This document shows, in pieces, positions 35,999-45,589 of a stretch of 64,000 nucleotides of DNA. Made by a program: the position numbers and the translations under genes. Below the pieces are notes generated by a model. That model worked only from the letters and a program-made list of their open reading frames with translations, made no database searches and was not told the DNA's origin. Within the stretch, counting starts at the first letter, position 1; each line of letters begins with the position of its first letter. Location of the stretch: contig JARRNT010000030.1 of the NCBI GenBank assembly GCA_037384645.1, positions 5,601-69,600 of the forward strand. The letters are read 5' to 3'. The DNA is from RI-92 sp037384645. GTDB taxonomy: Bacteria; Pseudomonadota; Gammaproteobacteria; UBA6429; Thiohalophilaceae.

Positions 35999-38086
35999 AT
36001 GTCGCTCCCATCCCCCATCAGTAAAGAATTTCAGTACGGTAAACACACAGTAACACTCGAGACGGGGGAGATTGCCCGTCAGGCCGACGGCGCCGTCAAA
36101 GTCAGCATGGGCGACACCGTCGTGCTGGTCACGGCAGTGGTCGACAAGAGTTCCGGCGAGGGCCGGGATTTCTTCCCCCTGACGGTGAATTATCAGGAGA
36201 AGACCTATGCCGCGGGTCGTATCCCCGGTGGTTTCCTGCGCCGGGAAGGGCGTCCTTCTGAAACCGAAACCCTGACCAGCCGCCTGATTGACCGGCCTAT
36301 TCGTCCCCTGTTTCCGGATGGGTTCGTCAACGAAGTGCAGGTCATTGCTACCGTGCTGTCGCTGGATCCGGATGTGACCCCGGATATCCCCGCCATGATC
36401 GGGGCCTCGGCATCGCTGGTGCTCAGTGGCGCGCCGTTCCAGGGGCCTATCGGCGGTGCCCGTGTCGGTTACCGCGATGGCGAGTATCTGCTGAATCCGT
36501 CTCAGACGGACCTGGAGACGTCGGACCTGGACCTGGTGGTCGCGGGTACCGAACAGGCCGTGTTAATGGTGGAATCCGAAGCCAAACTGCTGTCCGAAGA
36601 AGTCATGCTGGGCGCGGTGGTGTTCGGTCACGAACAGCAACAGGTGGTCATCAAGGCCATCCGGGAACTGGCCCAGCAGGTCGGTGTGACCCCGCTGGAG
36701 TGGACCGCTCCCGAGAAAGACCAGGCACTGGCCGGTGCGGTGGCCGAGGCCGGTGAGGCCGGTCTGCGCGAGGCCTACAAGATTCACGAGAAACTGGCCC
36801 GTTACGCCGCTATCGACGCCGTCAAAAAGACTGTGCTGGACAAACTCGGGGATGAGGATGGCAGCAATCACGCTGACATCTATAACGAGATTGAAGAACT
36901 CAAAAGCAAGATCGTCCGCAATCAGATTCTGGATGGTCAGCCGCGTATCGATGGGCGTGACACCAAGACCGTGCGCCCGATTACCGTCAAGGTCGGCGTC
37001 CTGCCGCGGACCCACGGCTCCGCCCTGTTTACCCGCGGCGAGACCCAGGCCCTGGTAGTCACCACCCTGGGCACGGAGAAGGACGCCCAGATCATCGACG
37101 CACTGGCTGGCTCCTATCGGGAAAACTTCCTGCTGCATTACAACTTCCCGCCGTTTTCCGTCGGTGAGACCGGCCGTACCGGCAGCCCCGGCCGCCGTGA
37201 AATCGGCCACGGCCGCCTGGCCCGCCGTGGCGTCTCCGGCGTCATGCCCAACATGACGGAATATCCCTATACCATCCGCGTGGTCTCCGAAATTACCGAG
37301 TCCAATGGCTCCAGCTCCATGGCCAGCGTTTGTGGCAGTTCCCTGTCCATGATGGATGCGGGTGTGCCGCTGAAGGCCCCGGTGGCCGGTATCGCCATGG
37401 GCCTGATCAAGGAAGGTGACAAGTTTGCTGTCCTGAGCGATATCCTGGGTGACGAAGACCACCTGGGTGACATGGACTTCAAGGTGGCAGGTTCTTCTGA
37501 AGGTGTAACCGCCTTACAGATGGACATCAAGATCGATGGCATCACCAAGGAGATCATGGAAGTCGCGCTGGAGCAGGCCAAGGCGGGTCGTCTGCATATC
37601 CTTGAAAAGATGAATGCTGTGATTGATCAGCCGCGCGAGACCATGTCGCAGTATGCACCGCGCTACCTGACGATGAAGATCAACCCGGACAAGATTCGTG
37701 ACGTCATCGGCAAGGGTGGTGTGACCATTCGCTCCATTACCGAGGAGACTGGCGCCAGCATCGACATCGACGATAATGGCAATATCAAGATTGCCTCTGC
37801 TGACCTTGCGGCTGCGGAAGAAGCCAAACACCAGATCGAGCAGATCACGGCGGATGTGGAGGTTGGCAAGGTCTACGAAGGTCGCGTGGCCAAGCTGATG
37901 GACTTCGGTGCCTTCGTCACCATTCTGCCCGGCAAGGATGGACTGGTCCATGTCTCGCAAATCTCCGAGGAGCGCGTCGAGAAAGTTAGTGACGAGCTTA
38001 AGGAAGGCGATATGGTCAAGGTCAAAGTCCTGGAGATCGATAAACAGGGCCGTATCCGCCTGAGCATGAAGGCCGTCAATCAATAG
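35999..38086 (+). CDS. pnp: Polyribonucleotide nucleotidyltransferase (PNPase)
   Basis: 695 aa 3'-5' phosphorolytic exoribonuclease. Two RNase PH-like cores (the second with GTSSMASVCGSSLSMMDAGV-like active site, here SNGSSSMASVCGSSLSMMDA), then KH (IRDVIGKGGVTIRSI, about 560) and S1 (YEGRVAKLMDFGAFVTI, about 620) domains. It trimerises and joins the RNA degradosome in related bacteria. AAAGGA precedes ATG 35999, 18 bp after rpsO. Confidence 0.97.
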   Translation: MSLPSPISKEFQYGKHTVTLETGEIARQADGAVKVSMGDTVVLVTAVVDKSSGEGRDFFPLTVNYQEKTYAAGRIPGGFLRREGRPSETETLTSRLIDRPIRPLFPDGFVNEVQVIATVLSLDPDVTPDIPAMIGASASLVLSGAPFQGPIGGARVGYRDGEYLLNPSQTDLETSDLDLVVAGTEQAVLMVESEAKLLSEEVMLGAVVFGHEQQQVVIKAIRELAQQVGVTPLEWTAPEKDQALAGAVAEAGEAGLREAYKIHEKLARYAAIDAVKKTVLDKLGDEDGSNHADIYNEIEELKSKIVRNQILDGQPRIDGRDTKTVRPITVKVGVLPRTHGSALFTRGETQALVVTTLGTEKDAQIIDALAGSYRENFLLHYNFPPFSVGETGRTGSPGRREIGHGRLARRGVSGVMPNMTEYPYTIRVVSEITESNGSSSMASVCGSSLSMMDAGVPLKAPVAGIAMGLIKEGDKFAVLSDILGDEDHLGDMDFKVAGSSEGVTALQMDIKIDGITKEIMEVALEQAKAGRLHILEKMNAVIDQPRETMSQYAPRYLTMKINPDKIRDVIGKGGVTIRSITEETGASIDIDDNGNIKIASADLAAAEEAKHQIEQITADVEVGKVYEGRVAKLMDFGAFVTILPGKDGLVHVSQISEERVEKVSDELKEGDMVKVKVLEIDKQGRIRLSMKAVNQ

Positions 38087-38161
38087 TTCGCAAAACACTG
38101 CCGGGTGGCAGCCAGGCTTTTGCCGCTCACTGCCACTAAACAGAGTCAACTCAATCAGTTA

Positions 38162-38185
38162 AGGCCGGGTTTTCCCGGCCTTTTT
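38162..38185 (+). terminator. Rho-independent terminator after pnp
   Basis: AGGCCGGG-TTTT-CCCGGCCT (perfect 8-bp stem) followed by TTTTG, 75 bp after the pnp stop. It closes the rimP-to-pnp block. The remaining spacer to 38400 holds one short open frame (ATG 38320, starting MASQTAGGREESAAIRK and then a hydrophobic stretch), which could be a truncated membrane-protein start but is unsupported. Confidence 0.9.
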
Positions 38186-38400
38186 GTAAACGCTAATTGC
38201 GTTAGTCCTGACGGATTATGCGTTGGATGTATTCATACCAGACCTGCTTCATGCAGCGTGCCATATTCTGGCTGGTGACTTGTCTTTTATCATGCCGAAA
38301 GTTGATGAAGAGAGTAAAATGGCCAGCCAGACGGCCGGAGGCAGGGAGGAGTCAGCTGCAATCCGGAAAACCTGGCTGGCAATTGGTGGGATATCGATTG

Positions 38401-38787
38401 TTAGCGGTTACGACCACCACCGCCCGGTCCCATACCACCACCTGGACCCATACCATGTGCTGGCATGTCCGGTAAAGTGATGCCACGTTGTTTGGCACGT
38501 TCCTGCATTTGTTTGTGATGTTGTTCACGAATACGTTGACGTTCCTGTGCTGTCCTTGCATTGCGCATTCTTTCACGATATTGATTGCGCTCCTGTTCTG
38601 TCATCAGCTGATAACCATAGATCCGATCCCGAGTGCGTGACTGATCCGCTGTCTTATCCATGTCACGGGTACGAAGCTGATCGCGAGTCTGATCACGATC
38701 TCTGTCCTGGTCAGCAGCCAGTACGACAGGTGTGGCCATGACGAGAGCCAGGCTGGCTCCGACTAATAGAGAGATCCGTTTGTTCAT
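38401..38787 (-). CDS. Small Arg/Gln/Asp-rich periplasmic protein
   Basis: 128 aa. Signal peptide 1-25 (ISLLVGASLALVMATPVVLA, cleaved before ADQD). The mature protein is extremely rich in Arg, Gln and Asp with RD-repeats (residues 26-55), then a helix-forming LMTEQERNQYRERMRNART and ERQRIREQHHKQMQERAKQR segment, and ends with HGMGPGGGMGPGGGGRNR. Similar uncharacterised proteins occur in many proteobacteria. The helical, Met/His-containing composition is reminiscent of CpxP/Spy-like chaperone or metal-binding proteins, but that is only a resemblance. A 9-bp palindrome with an FNR-like core lies about 120 bp upstream. Confidence 0.75.
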   Translation of the reverse strand: MNKRISLLVGASLALVMATPVVLAADQDRDRDQTRDQLRTRDMDKTADQSRTRDRIYGYQLMTEQERNQYRERMRNARTAQERQRIREQHHKQMQERAKQRGITLPDMPAHGMGPGGGMGPGGGGRNR

Positions 38788-38900
38788 GGTAGAAGTCCTC
38801 TTCTTAAAAAAATCAATTCCAAAGATTGCATCTTCCTCCTGATGTTGCTCAAGCAGGAATGTGCGTTAATGTAATACAGGGTGAATATCAATGCAGTGTT

Positions 38901-38924
38901 CTGTATTGATGTACGTCAATACAG
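38901..38924. promoter_or_regulatory. Palindrome with FNR/ANR-like core
   Basis: Arms CTGTATTGA (38901-38909) and TCAATACAG (38916-38924) are perfect inverted repeats with a 6-base spacer. The core TTGAT-GTAC-GTCAA (38906-38919) matches 9 of 10 positions of the FNR/ANR box TTGAT-N4-ATCAA. It lies 114 bp upstream of the 38787 start and 479 bp before the next plus-strand gene. The rest of the 615-bp AT-rich spacer (38788-39402) shows no gene. Confidence 0.5.
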
Positions 38925-39402
38925 GCGAAGATATACGGTAAAGTGATTTTTCTGTAAATCCGATAAGTATTATTTCTGATAATCTGAAAATAATAACTGT
39001 TTTGCTTTCGAGAAAAATTACATATATTACCGGCCTGGATGATACGTATATCTACGTATTATTAGTTTGGACGGAAAAAGTTAAATTTCAGGCATATGAA
39101 AAATGTAGATTTTCGATTTTTGTTAGCCATTTACCGCTTTGTTAAAGCCTGGTTTGTATGTTGATCACCAATATTTTGTTTTTGATTAAACTAAAATTCT
39201 CAAATCAGAGAATGCTTGTGAATCCTCGTCGTGGTTGACTGTTTTTATGCCTTCCATGAGAAAATATGGCGATGAAATTCCAGAAATGATTTTCTGATCC
39301 AGGTCATTGTGTCAAACTATTTTCTGGACTTTAATTTAGGTAAATCAAAATTAACCTGGATTACGGGAGGCGCTCCGTCTTCTTATATTGCTGGTGAGGA
39401 AG

Positions 39403-41589
39403 ATGTTTCTGACTAAAAAGAATATATTTTTATTTTGCATAATATTATATGCAAACCAGGCCGTTGCTTTACAGCAAAGTGCCGTTACTCAGCCAATTGT
39501 GCTATCAGATCAGACTCCTGATTTGAATCTTGCCTATAAGCCAAAGTTAGTAAGCCTTAGTAACGGGGTGATTATTGCTATTTATAACGACGCTATTGAA
39601 GATAATCCATCGCACTATGTCTACGATCTAAAGACGGATACACTTCGTCCGGCCCGTGATGTATTTGTCCGTAGTTGTGATACGGTGAAACAGGATTGCA
39701 GCCTGCCTGCCAGCTGGTCGGCTCCACTGAATATATCCAATATGGCTGGTTTATTCAGCATTGATACGGATTGGAATGGTGATGGTGTTCGTATTCCGTA
39801 TTATGGTGATGCGGATAATGCCCATGCGTTTGCCTCCGGTTCCAACGTGGTTGTGACCTGGGTCGACAGCTATTGTCCAGGCGGTGCGCAGCGGACCGTG
39901 ACCTATCCACTGACCAATCAAACTCCAAGTTATCGCGAAGTGGCAATGAAATGTGTCTATGCGGCACATGCATCTGCCAAGAATGTCGCTGTATCAACGG
40001 GGTGGACCATCGATCAATTGACAGATGGGTCGCGTGACGCCAAACAGGACGTTAGTCGTGGATTGAAGTCAGGGGCCTGGGCCATCATCTGGCAGGAAGA
40101 TCCTTTAGGCCTGCAACCCGGGGAGGGCGAAGGACCCGGCGAAGGAGGCTCCGGTGCCAAAGTGAGTCCAGGGACCGATATCTGGTATACCTTTACCAGT
40201 AATGTCACAAGCGCCGGTGGCGCAATAGGGGTCTGGCAAAAACCTGTGCGCATCACTGACAACCAGACCGGCTTTGGTTTGCCAAAGAGTTACACGTACA
40301 ATCCTGTTAAGGATAGCGCTGGCATTCCAGTTGACCCTGCACTCCTCGATTCGGGTAGTACCGGGGCCTCCCGTGCCAATCTGGCAGTGGTAGGGGGCAG
40401 CAGTCCACCCAAAGCCATTGTCGCTTATGAAGAAACCAAGGGGGCGTCCATCATGGGTAGCGGCAAATTCGTACGCTATCAGACGTTCAATTATAATTCG
40501 CCTCCTACAGACACTACCTGTGACCCAACGAATTACGAAAATTGCCGGACCGGCTGTATCATAAGCAATCCTGCATTGAATGCCCGTCGCGTCCGCTTTG
40601 TTACCCAGACCACTGCCGGGGCAAGCGGCTTACGCTGGGCCATTTTTTGGCGTGAAGGACAGGATAATCAGGGCGGACCGGCGGACATTGCTTTGCGCCT
40701 CGGCTACACAAACTTTACCGCTTCTAATTTGAAACCCGCTGTCGATTATCCGAATTGCTATGCTTCAGATTATACTAATGCTATCAACCTCAATAGCACT
40801 CCAGCGCTGAATATCAGTAGTAATACACCAACTGCCACGATGGCTAACCTGGCAGACACCACTGAAACCAATAGTCAGGAAAATGCTCGAGCTCACCGCG
40901 CGGTACTTCGTGGTGATAACCTCAATGTGGCGTATATCTATACCCCGGACTGGCTGGTGGCGGAGAATACCGATCTGGAAAATTACAATTTATATCTGCG
41001 CCATTTTTATTTCGGGCTTTGGCAAAATCCGGTCAATCTTTCCAATATCACTAATACTTCGATCAATGTGAAAGAACCACGTCTGCTGGGACCACCAGGG
41101 AATGGACCGGGTTGCAGCGATCCCACGGCGCCAACTGATCCACGTGACTGCCAAAACGCCAATGTTCTGGTGGCGGCCTGGGGAACAGAAACCAATGTCA
41201 GCGCCAACACCGTCCCGCCTGAAAATCTGGATATTTATTTAACCCGTACTACTAACCAGGCACAAAGCTTTGAACCAGTCATTAAACTGGCTGAGGGGCC
41301 TAATATTCAGGGTGAATCGCAATTACGAATCACACCGGACGGCACCAACATTTATGCCGTGTGGACTGAGCAGGACAGTACCACCGGGGCGGTAAACGGC
41401 ATGTATGCCCAGTTACTAGACCAACCTATTCCACCACTGCCTGTATATTCTTCACAACACATTGGAAGTGGAGGGTGTACCTACAATCCACGTGCTCGGT
41501 TTGACCCGGTGTTACCCCTGCTTTTGCTTACTAGCATTATCGCACTGCTGCTGCGGCGCAAATCTCAATGCATAAAGCAAGTGCGATGA
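39403..41589 (+). CDS. Large exported protein with C-terminal sorting anchor
   Basis: 728 aa. Signal peptide at 1-22 (IFLFCIILYANQAVA). The body is rich in beta-prone Asn, Thr, Ser and Gly with paired cysteines and a Gly/Glu/Pro linker (PGEGEGPGEGGSGAK), and has repeated segments such as VVVTWVDSYC, WAIIWQEDP, RWAIFWREGQ, VLVAAWGTE and IYAVWTEQD spaced along the chain, suggesting a beta-propeller or sandwich array. The C-terminus is tripartite: GGCTYNPRARFDPVLP, a hydrophobic helix LLLLTSIIALLL and RRK. This resembles JDVT-CTERM or MYXO-CTERM type sorting signals. No processing protease is in the window. Start uncertain: ATG 39403 has GAGGA close by, TTG 39388 and GTG 39394 are alternatives. 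Function unknown. Confidence 0.7.
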   Translation: MFLTKKNIFLFCIILYANQAVALQQSAVTQPIVLSDQTPDLNLAYKPKLVSLSNGVIIAIYNDAIEDNPSHYVYDLKTDTLRPARDVFVRSCDTVKQDCSLPASWSAPLNISNMAGLFSIDTDWNGDGVRIPYYGDADNAHAFASGSNVVVTWVDSYCPGGAQRTVTYPLTNQTPSYREVAMKCVYAAHASAKNVAVSTGWTIDQLTDGSRDAKQDVSRGLKSGAWAIIWQEDPLGLQPGEGEGPGEGGSGAKVSPGTDIWYTFTSNVTSAGGAIGVWQKPVRITDNQTGFGLPKSYTYNPVKDSAGIPVDPALLDSGSTGASRANLAVVGGSSPPKAIVAYEETKGASIMGSGKFVRYQTFNYNSPPTDTTCDPTNYENCRTGCIISNPALNARRVRFVTQTTAGASGLRWAIFWREGQDNQGGPADIALRLGYTNFTASNLKPAVDYPNCYASDYTNAINLNSTPALNISSNTPTATMANLADTTETNSQENARAHRAVLRGDNLNVAYIYTPDWLVAENTDLENYNLYLRHFYFGLWQNPVNLSNITNTSINVKEPRLLGPPGNGPGCSDPTAPTDPRDCQNANVLVAAWGTETNVSANTVPPENLDIYLTRTTNQAQSFEPVIKLAEGPNIQGESQLRITPDGTNIYAVWTEQDSTTGAVNGMYAQLLDQPIPPLPVYSSQHIGSGGCTYNPRARFDPVLPLLLLTSIIALLLRRKSQCIKQVR

Positions 41590-41683
41590 ATAAAGCAAGT
41601 TATTCATTTAAAAATATCAAAACGTGCAACAGCCTGCATACGCAATGCCTGTTACCAGGCAAACATCCAGCATAATAGAACTG

Positions 41684-42451
41684 TTATTCTTTTGAAGAGC
41701 CAAAATAATTATAAAACTGTTTGGCGGTGCGTCCGCTGCGTGAGGCCCGGGTCTGGGCAAAGCGGATGGCTTCGCGGTGTAATTCGTCGCGGTCACCAAC
41801 ATAATCCTTAAAATAGCTGTCGATAATGTTCAAATAGCCGTCCTGGTCGGGTTGGTAAAAGGAAAGCCACAGACCAAATCGATCAGATAAGGATATTTTC
41901 TCTTCAATCGCATCTGCGTAATGTAATTCTTCGTCCCGCATACCAGATGCCAGGTTGTCTGCCATTGTTTCTGGTAAAAGGTGTCTGCGATTGGACGTGG
42001 CATAAATCAGAACATTATCCGGTGCGGTTTCAATTGAGCCTTCCAGCACTGTTTTCAGGGCAACATATGAATCGTCATTCATTTCAAACGAGAAATCATC
42101 ACAATAAATAATAAAACGATATGGCTGATCCCGGATGCAATCCACCATATCGAACAGGTCATGTAAGTCATGTTTAAACACCTGTATCAGACGTAGTTGC
42201 CTGTCTTTGTATTCGTTCAGGATGGCCTTGATCAGGGAGGATTTGCCGGTACCACGGGCACCCCACAAAAGGGCATTATTTGCTGGTTGACGTGTCAAAA
42301 AACGTTCAGTATTTCTGATCAGTGCTGTGACCTGGTCGCTGATACCGACCAGGTCGCTCAAGCGAATAGGGTCTAGTTTTTGTACAGGCTGAAGCGAGGC
42401 CTTGTGATGGCGCCAGAGTGCAGCATATATTTGATTCCAATTTATACTCAT
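41684..42451 (-). CDS. DUF815-family P-loop ATPase
   Basis: 255 aa AAA-type ATPase. LLWGARGTGKSSLIKA is the Walker A loop (about 62-77), FIIYCDDFSFE the Walker B, and LIYATSNRRHLLPE sensor 1, with the C-terminal RASRSGRTAKQFYNYF block typical of DUF815. Members are conserved single-gene ATPases of unknown function. It is divergent from the GGDEF-EAL gene; the 286-bp AT-rich spacer contains ACACAC-TGGT-GTGTGT at 42505-42520, a possible operator. Confidence 0.85.
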   Translation of the reverse strand: MSINWNQIYAALWRHHKASLQPVQKLDPIRLSDLVGISDQVTALIRNTERFLTRQPANNALLWGARGTGKSSLIKAILNEYKDRQLRLIQVFKHDLHDLFDMVDCIRDQPYRFIIYCDDFSFEMNDDSYVALKTVLEGSIETAPDNVLIYATSNRRHLLPETMADNLASGMRDEELHYADAIEEKISLSDRFGLWLSFYQPDQDGYLNIIDSYFKDYVGDRDELHREAIRFAQTRASRSGRTAKQFYNYFGSSKE

Positions 42452-42737
42452 ATCGAAATTCGTTTAATTTGCGTTCGTTGCATCACTATATTTGGTTAAC
42501 ATATACACACTGGTGTGTGTCAACTCTGATAATATAGATAGTTTAAATATAATTAGTATTTTATTAAATAGTGATAAATTATCGGGTCAGATACGCCGAT
42601 CTACTTGCTGATTGGATTATCTTCGATAAATCATATAAAAAACAGTAAGTTGTATACAAGTATCGACTGACACTCTATATAATACCCGGTATTTATATGT
42701 TCACCACAAATAAACAGGCTAGATAAGGTAACTCTTT

Positions 42738-45584
42738 TTGCAGCATATTCATCTCAATCGATCTTTACGGCTCAAACTTATTCTAGCCAGTGTTGTGGTT
42801 GAACTTATCATGCTGACAATCCTGGTTTTAAATAGTCAGCATCAGATGCAAAAAGGGCTGCTCGCACAATCTCATCTGAGACTGGAAGAAGTCAAACATC
42901 TGATTAATACAGCCCTTGCTCCACCACTGGTCCAACGCGATTATGCCAGCCTGCAGGAGATCATGGACAAAAGTCGAAGCGGGCAGGGTATTGTTTACAT
43001 GGTGTTGTTTGACGAAACGAACACACCAATTGTTGCCAGTGGAACCCGTTTAAAAACGCCATTACCTGAACTTGATAGCAGTCTGGTGGCCACGATAGAT
43101 CGATCCGATCATCAATATAACGGTGATATTCCTATCGTTTTTTCCGGTATTCGTTATGGCCATTTACGCTTTGGGGTTAATACTGAGTTTTTGTACCAGG
43201 CCAGAGAGAGACTACTACGTCAGAGCATTCTGATTGCTGCTATCGAAATCACGTTATCTATTATTATCCTGGCCACACTTGGAGTCTGGCTGACAAGACA
43301 TTTGCAGGAACTGATTAATATCAGTAGCGAGGTTGTGAAAGGAAATTATGAAGCACGTGTGCCTGTACGCTCCAAAGATGAAATTGGAAAATTGGCAGTT
43401 ACATTCAACGATATGATTCAGGCAATTCATAAAAAAATAGAAGATCTGAGGAAAAATGAAGCAAAATTTCATGCGATTGCAGATTATACCTATAACTGGG
43501 AATCCTGGTATGGGCCCGGACAGGAATTGATTTGGATTAACCCATCGGTCGAACGCATGAGCGGTTATAGCGTTGAAGAATGCGAGAGCATGGAAGATTT
43601 TCCATTTTCGATTATTCATCCTGATGATGCAAGTCGTGCGCGTAGTGAGTTTTCGCTAGATAAACAAGGTAGTACAGGAACAGCACATTTTCGGGTTGTA
43701 CGTAAAGACTCAACAATATTCTGGGCAGAAGCAGCCTGGCAGCCTATCTTTGATACTAACGATAGTTATCTGGGGATACGTTCGAGTATTCGTGACGTCA
43801 GTGAACAGACCCAGGTAAAAATAGATCTTCAGGACAAAGTAAAGTTATTGCATGATTCTGAAGAAAAGCAAAGGCAGTTATATATCCATTCACAACAGGA
43901 ACAGGCACGAATGGTGGCTTTGCTGGCAGCCATGAAACTGGGGATCTTATTTGAAGATAGTAGTGGGAAAGTGGCCTACTACAATCCCGCGTTCATGCAT
44001 ATCTGGATGATAGCGCCAAACAGGGATTTGACAGGTATGGAAGCGGGAGAGGTATTAATGCATTCGAGTAATGTACTTGCACATCCTGATCATTTTTCCA
44101 GGCATATTCTGAACGTGACAGGTGCCCACGAAATAAGCGATACGCTGGAGGTCAATCTGGCGGACGGCAGGGTGGTAACGCAGTTATGTTATCCGGTGCG
44201 GGATGGTGAAGGTCGGCATCTTGGGCATTTATGGATCTATGAAGATGTTACGCGTGAACGCCAGACTGCTGAACAGTTACTGTACCTTGCTGAGCGTGAC
44301 CCGCTAACCGGTCTGTATAATCGACGTCGATTTGAAGAAGAGTTGGCGAGAGCTATGTCAAGCGCAACGCGTCGCAAATCCACCGGGGCACTGCTATTTT
44401 TTGATCTGGATGAATTTAAATACATTAATGATACTTACGGTCACCGTACCGGTGATGCTATGCTGATCAAGGTGGGGCATGAGGCAAGCGCACTTATTCG
44501 TAATTCAGAATTTTTAAGCCGGCTAGGCGGAGATGAATTCGCTATACTAATTCCTGATGCCACACAAGATGAAGCAGAACGGCTGGCAGAAAGAGTAATA
44601 CGAGCCATTTATCAAATTCCGTTCAGATTTGAGGGGCGTAATTTACGCCTGACGACAAGTGTTGGTATCGCGATGTATCCGTATCATGCCGCCGAGCAGG
44701 ATGAATTGATTGCGCATGCCGATGCGGCAATGTACCAGGCCAAGGAAGCAGGTAAAAATGTTTGGCGTGTATACCGCTCAGAACTGGATGCCTCGCACCA
44801 GATGATCGATCGTATGTCCTGGAATAATCGTATCGCACAGGCGCTGGAAAATAATTCATTCATATTGCATTGCCAGGGGATATACCATAGTCAGGATGGC
44901 ACGCTTGCGCACATCGAAATGCTGGCGCGGATGCTGGATGATGAAAAGAATAATGAGATTATCATGCCCGCACGGTTTATACCGTTTGCGGAAAAGAGTG
45001 GAAAAATCCTGGACATTGATCGTTGGGTAATCAGGAAAAGTCTTGAGATGCTGGCAAATGATAAAAATTTCCCCGATGTGCCTGTATCCATCAACATATC
45101 TGGACGCAGCCTGGATGATCCATCGTTACCGCAGTATATCGAGAAATATCTCAAAAAGTACGCTATACCACCCAAGAGGTTATTATTTGAAATTACCGAA
45201 ACATCGGCCATCTCCGATCTGCATGATGCCCAGCGCTTTATCGAATCCCTGCAGCGTGCTGGTTGTCGTGTTTGCCTGGATGATTTTGGCGCAGGATTTT
45301 CATCATTTACGTATCTGAAACACCTGAAGGCCGATATACTAAAGATTGATGGTCTGTTTATTCGTGATCTCCCTGTGGATATGGAGAATCAGATTTTCGT
45401 CAAGGCGATTGCCAATGTAGCTCATGACATGAATAAGCAGACTATTGCAGAGTTTGTAGAAGACGAGAAAACCCTGATGATGTTGCGGGATATTGGTATC
45501 GGTATGGTCCAAGGCTATCATTTACATAAACCCGGCGATAATCCACCACCGATATGCATTTCCACCGATACTCCACTGGAATAA
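42738..45584 (+). CDS. Membrane GGDEF-EAL cyclic-di-GMP protein with HAMP and PAS
   Basis: 948 aa. TM1 about 10-31, a periplasmic domain to about 160, TM2 about 163-188, HAMP, two PAS-like domains (about 250-360 and 390-500), GGDEF (about 515-680) and EAL (about 700-945). The cyclase signature RLGGDEFAIL is intact and an upstream RxxD inhibitory site is not obvious. In the EAL domain the namesake motif is EML (HIEMLARM), but the other metal and catalytic positions are present: INIS Asn, EITET, LDDFGAGFS, LKID, AEFVED and VQGYHL. It can plausibly make and break cyclic-di-GMP. The start is TTG 42738 with AAGG nine bases upstream. Coupled to the PhnD-like gene that follows. Confidence 0.92.
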   Translation: MQHIHLNRSLRLKLILASVVVELIMLTILVLNSQHQMQKGLLAQSHLRLEEVKHLINTALAPPLVQRDYASLQEIMDKSRSGQGIVYMVLFDETNTPIVASGTRLKTPLPELDSSLVATIDRSDHQYNGDIPIVFSGIRYGHLRFGVNTEFLYQARERLLRQSILIAAIEITLSIIILATLGVWLTRHLQELINISSEVVKGNYEARVPVRSKDEIGKLAVTFNDMIQAIHKKIEDLRKNEAKFHAIADYTYNWESWYGPGQELIWINPSVERMSGYSVEECESMEDFPFSIIHPDDASRARSEFSLDKQGSTGTAHFRVVRKDSTIFWAEAAWQPIFDTNDSYLGIRSSIRDVSEQTQVKIDLQDKVKLLHDSEEKQRQLYIHSQQEQARMVALLAAMKLGILFEDSSGKVAYYNPAFMHIWMIAPNRDLTGMEAGEVLMHSSNVLAHPDHFSRHILNVTGAHEISDTLEVNLADGRVVTQLCYPVRDGEGRHLGHLWIYEDVTRERQTAEQLLYLAERDPLTGLYNRRRFEEELARAMSSATRRKSTGALLFFDLDEFKYINDTYGHRTGDAMLIKVGHEASALIRNSEFLSRLGGDEFAILIPDATQDEAERLAERVIRAIYQIPFRFEGRNLRLTTSVGIAMYPYHAAEQDELIAHADAAMYQAKEAGKNVWRVYRSELDASHQMIDRMSWNNRIAQALENNSFILHCQGIYHSQDGTLAHIEMLARMLDDEKNNEIIMPARFIPFAEKSGKILDIDRWVIRKSLEMLANDKNFPDVPVSINISGRSLDDPSLPQYIEKYLKKYAIPPKRLLFEITETSAISDLHDAQRFIESLQRAGCRVCLDDFGAGFSSFTYLKHLKADILKIDGLFIRDLPVDMENQIFVKAIANVAHDMNKQTIAEFVEDEKTLMMLRDIGIGMVQGYHLHKPGDNPPPICISTDTPLE

Positions 45585-45589
45585 AAAAT

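Noticed and set aside
39355..39385. Sigma54-like TGG-N9-GGC before the anchored surface protein
   Set aside because: The -12 half reads AGGC rather than TTGC, and it overlaps the purine-rich leader.
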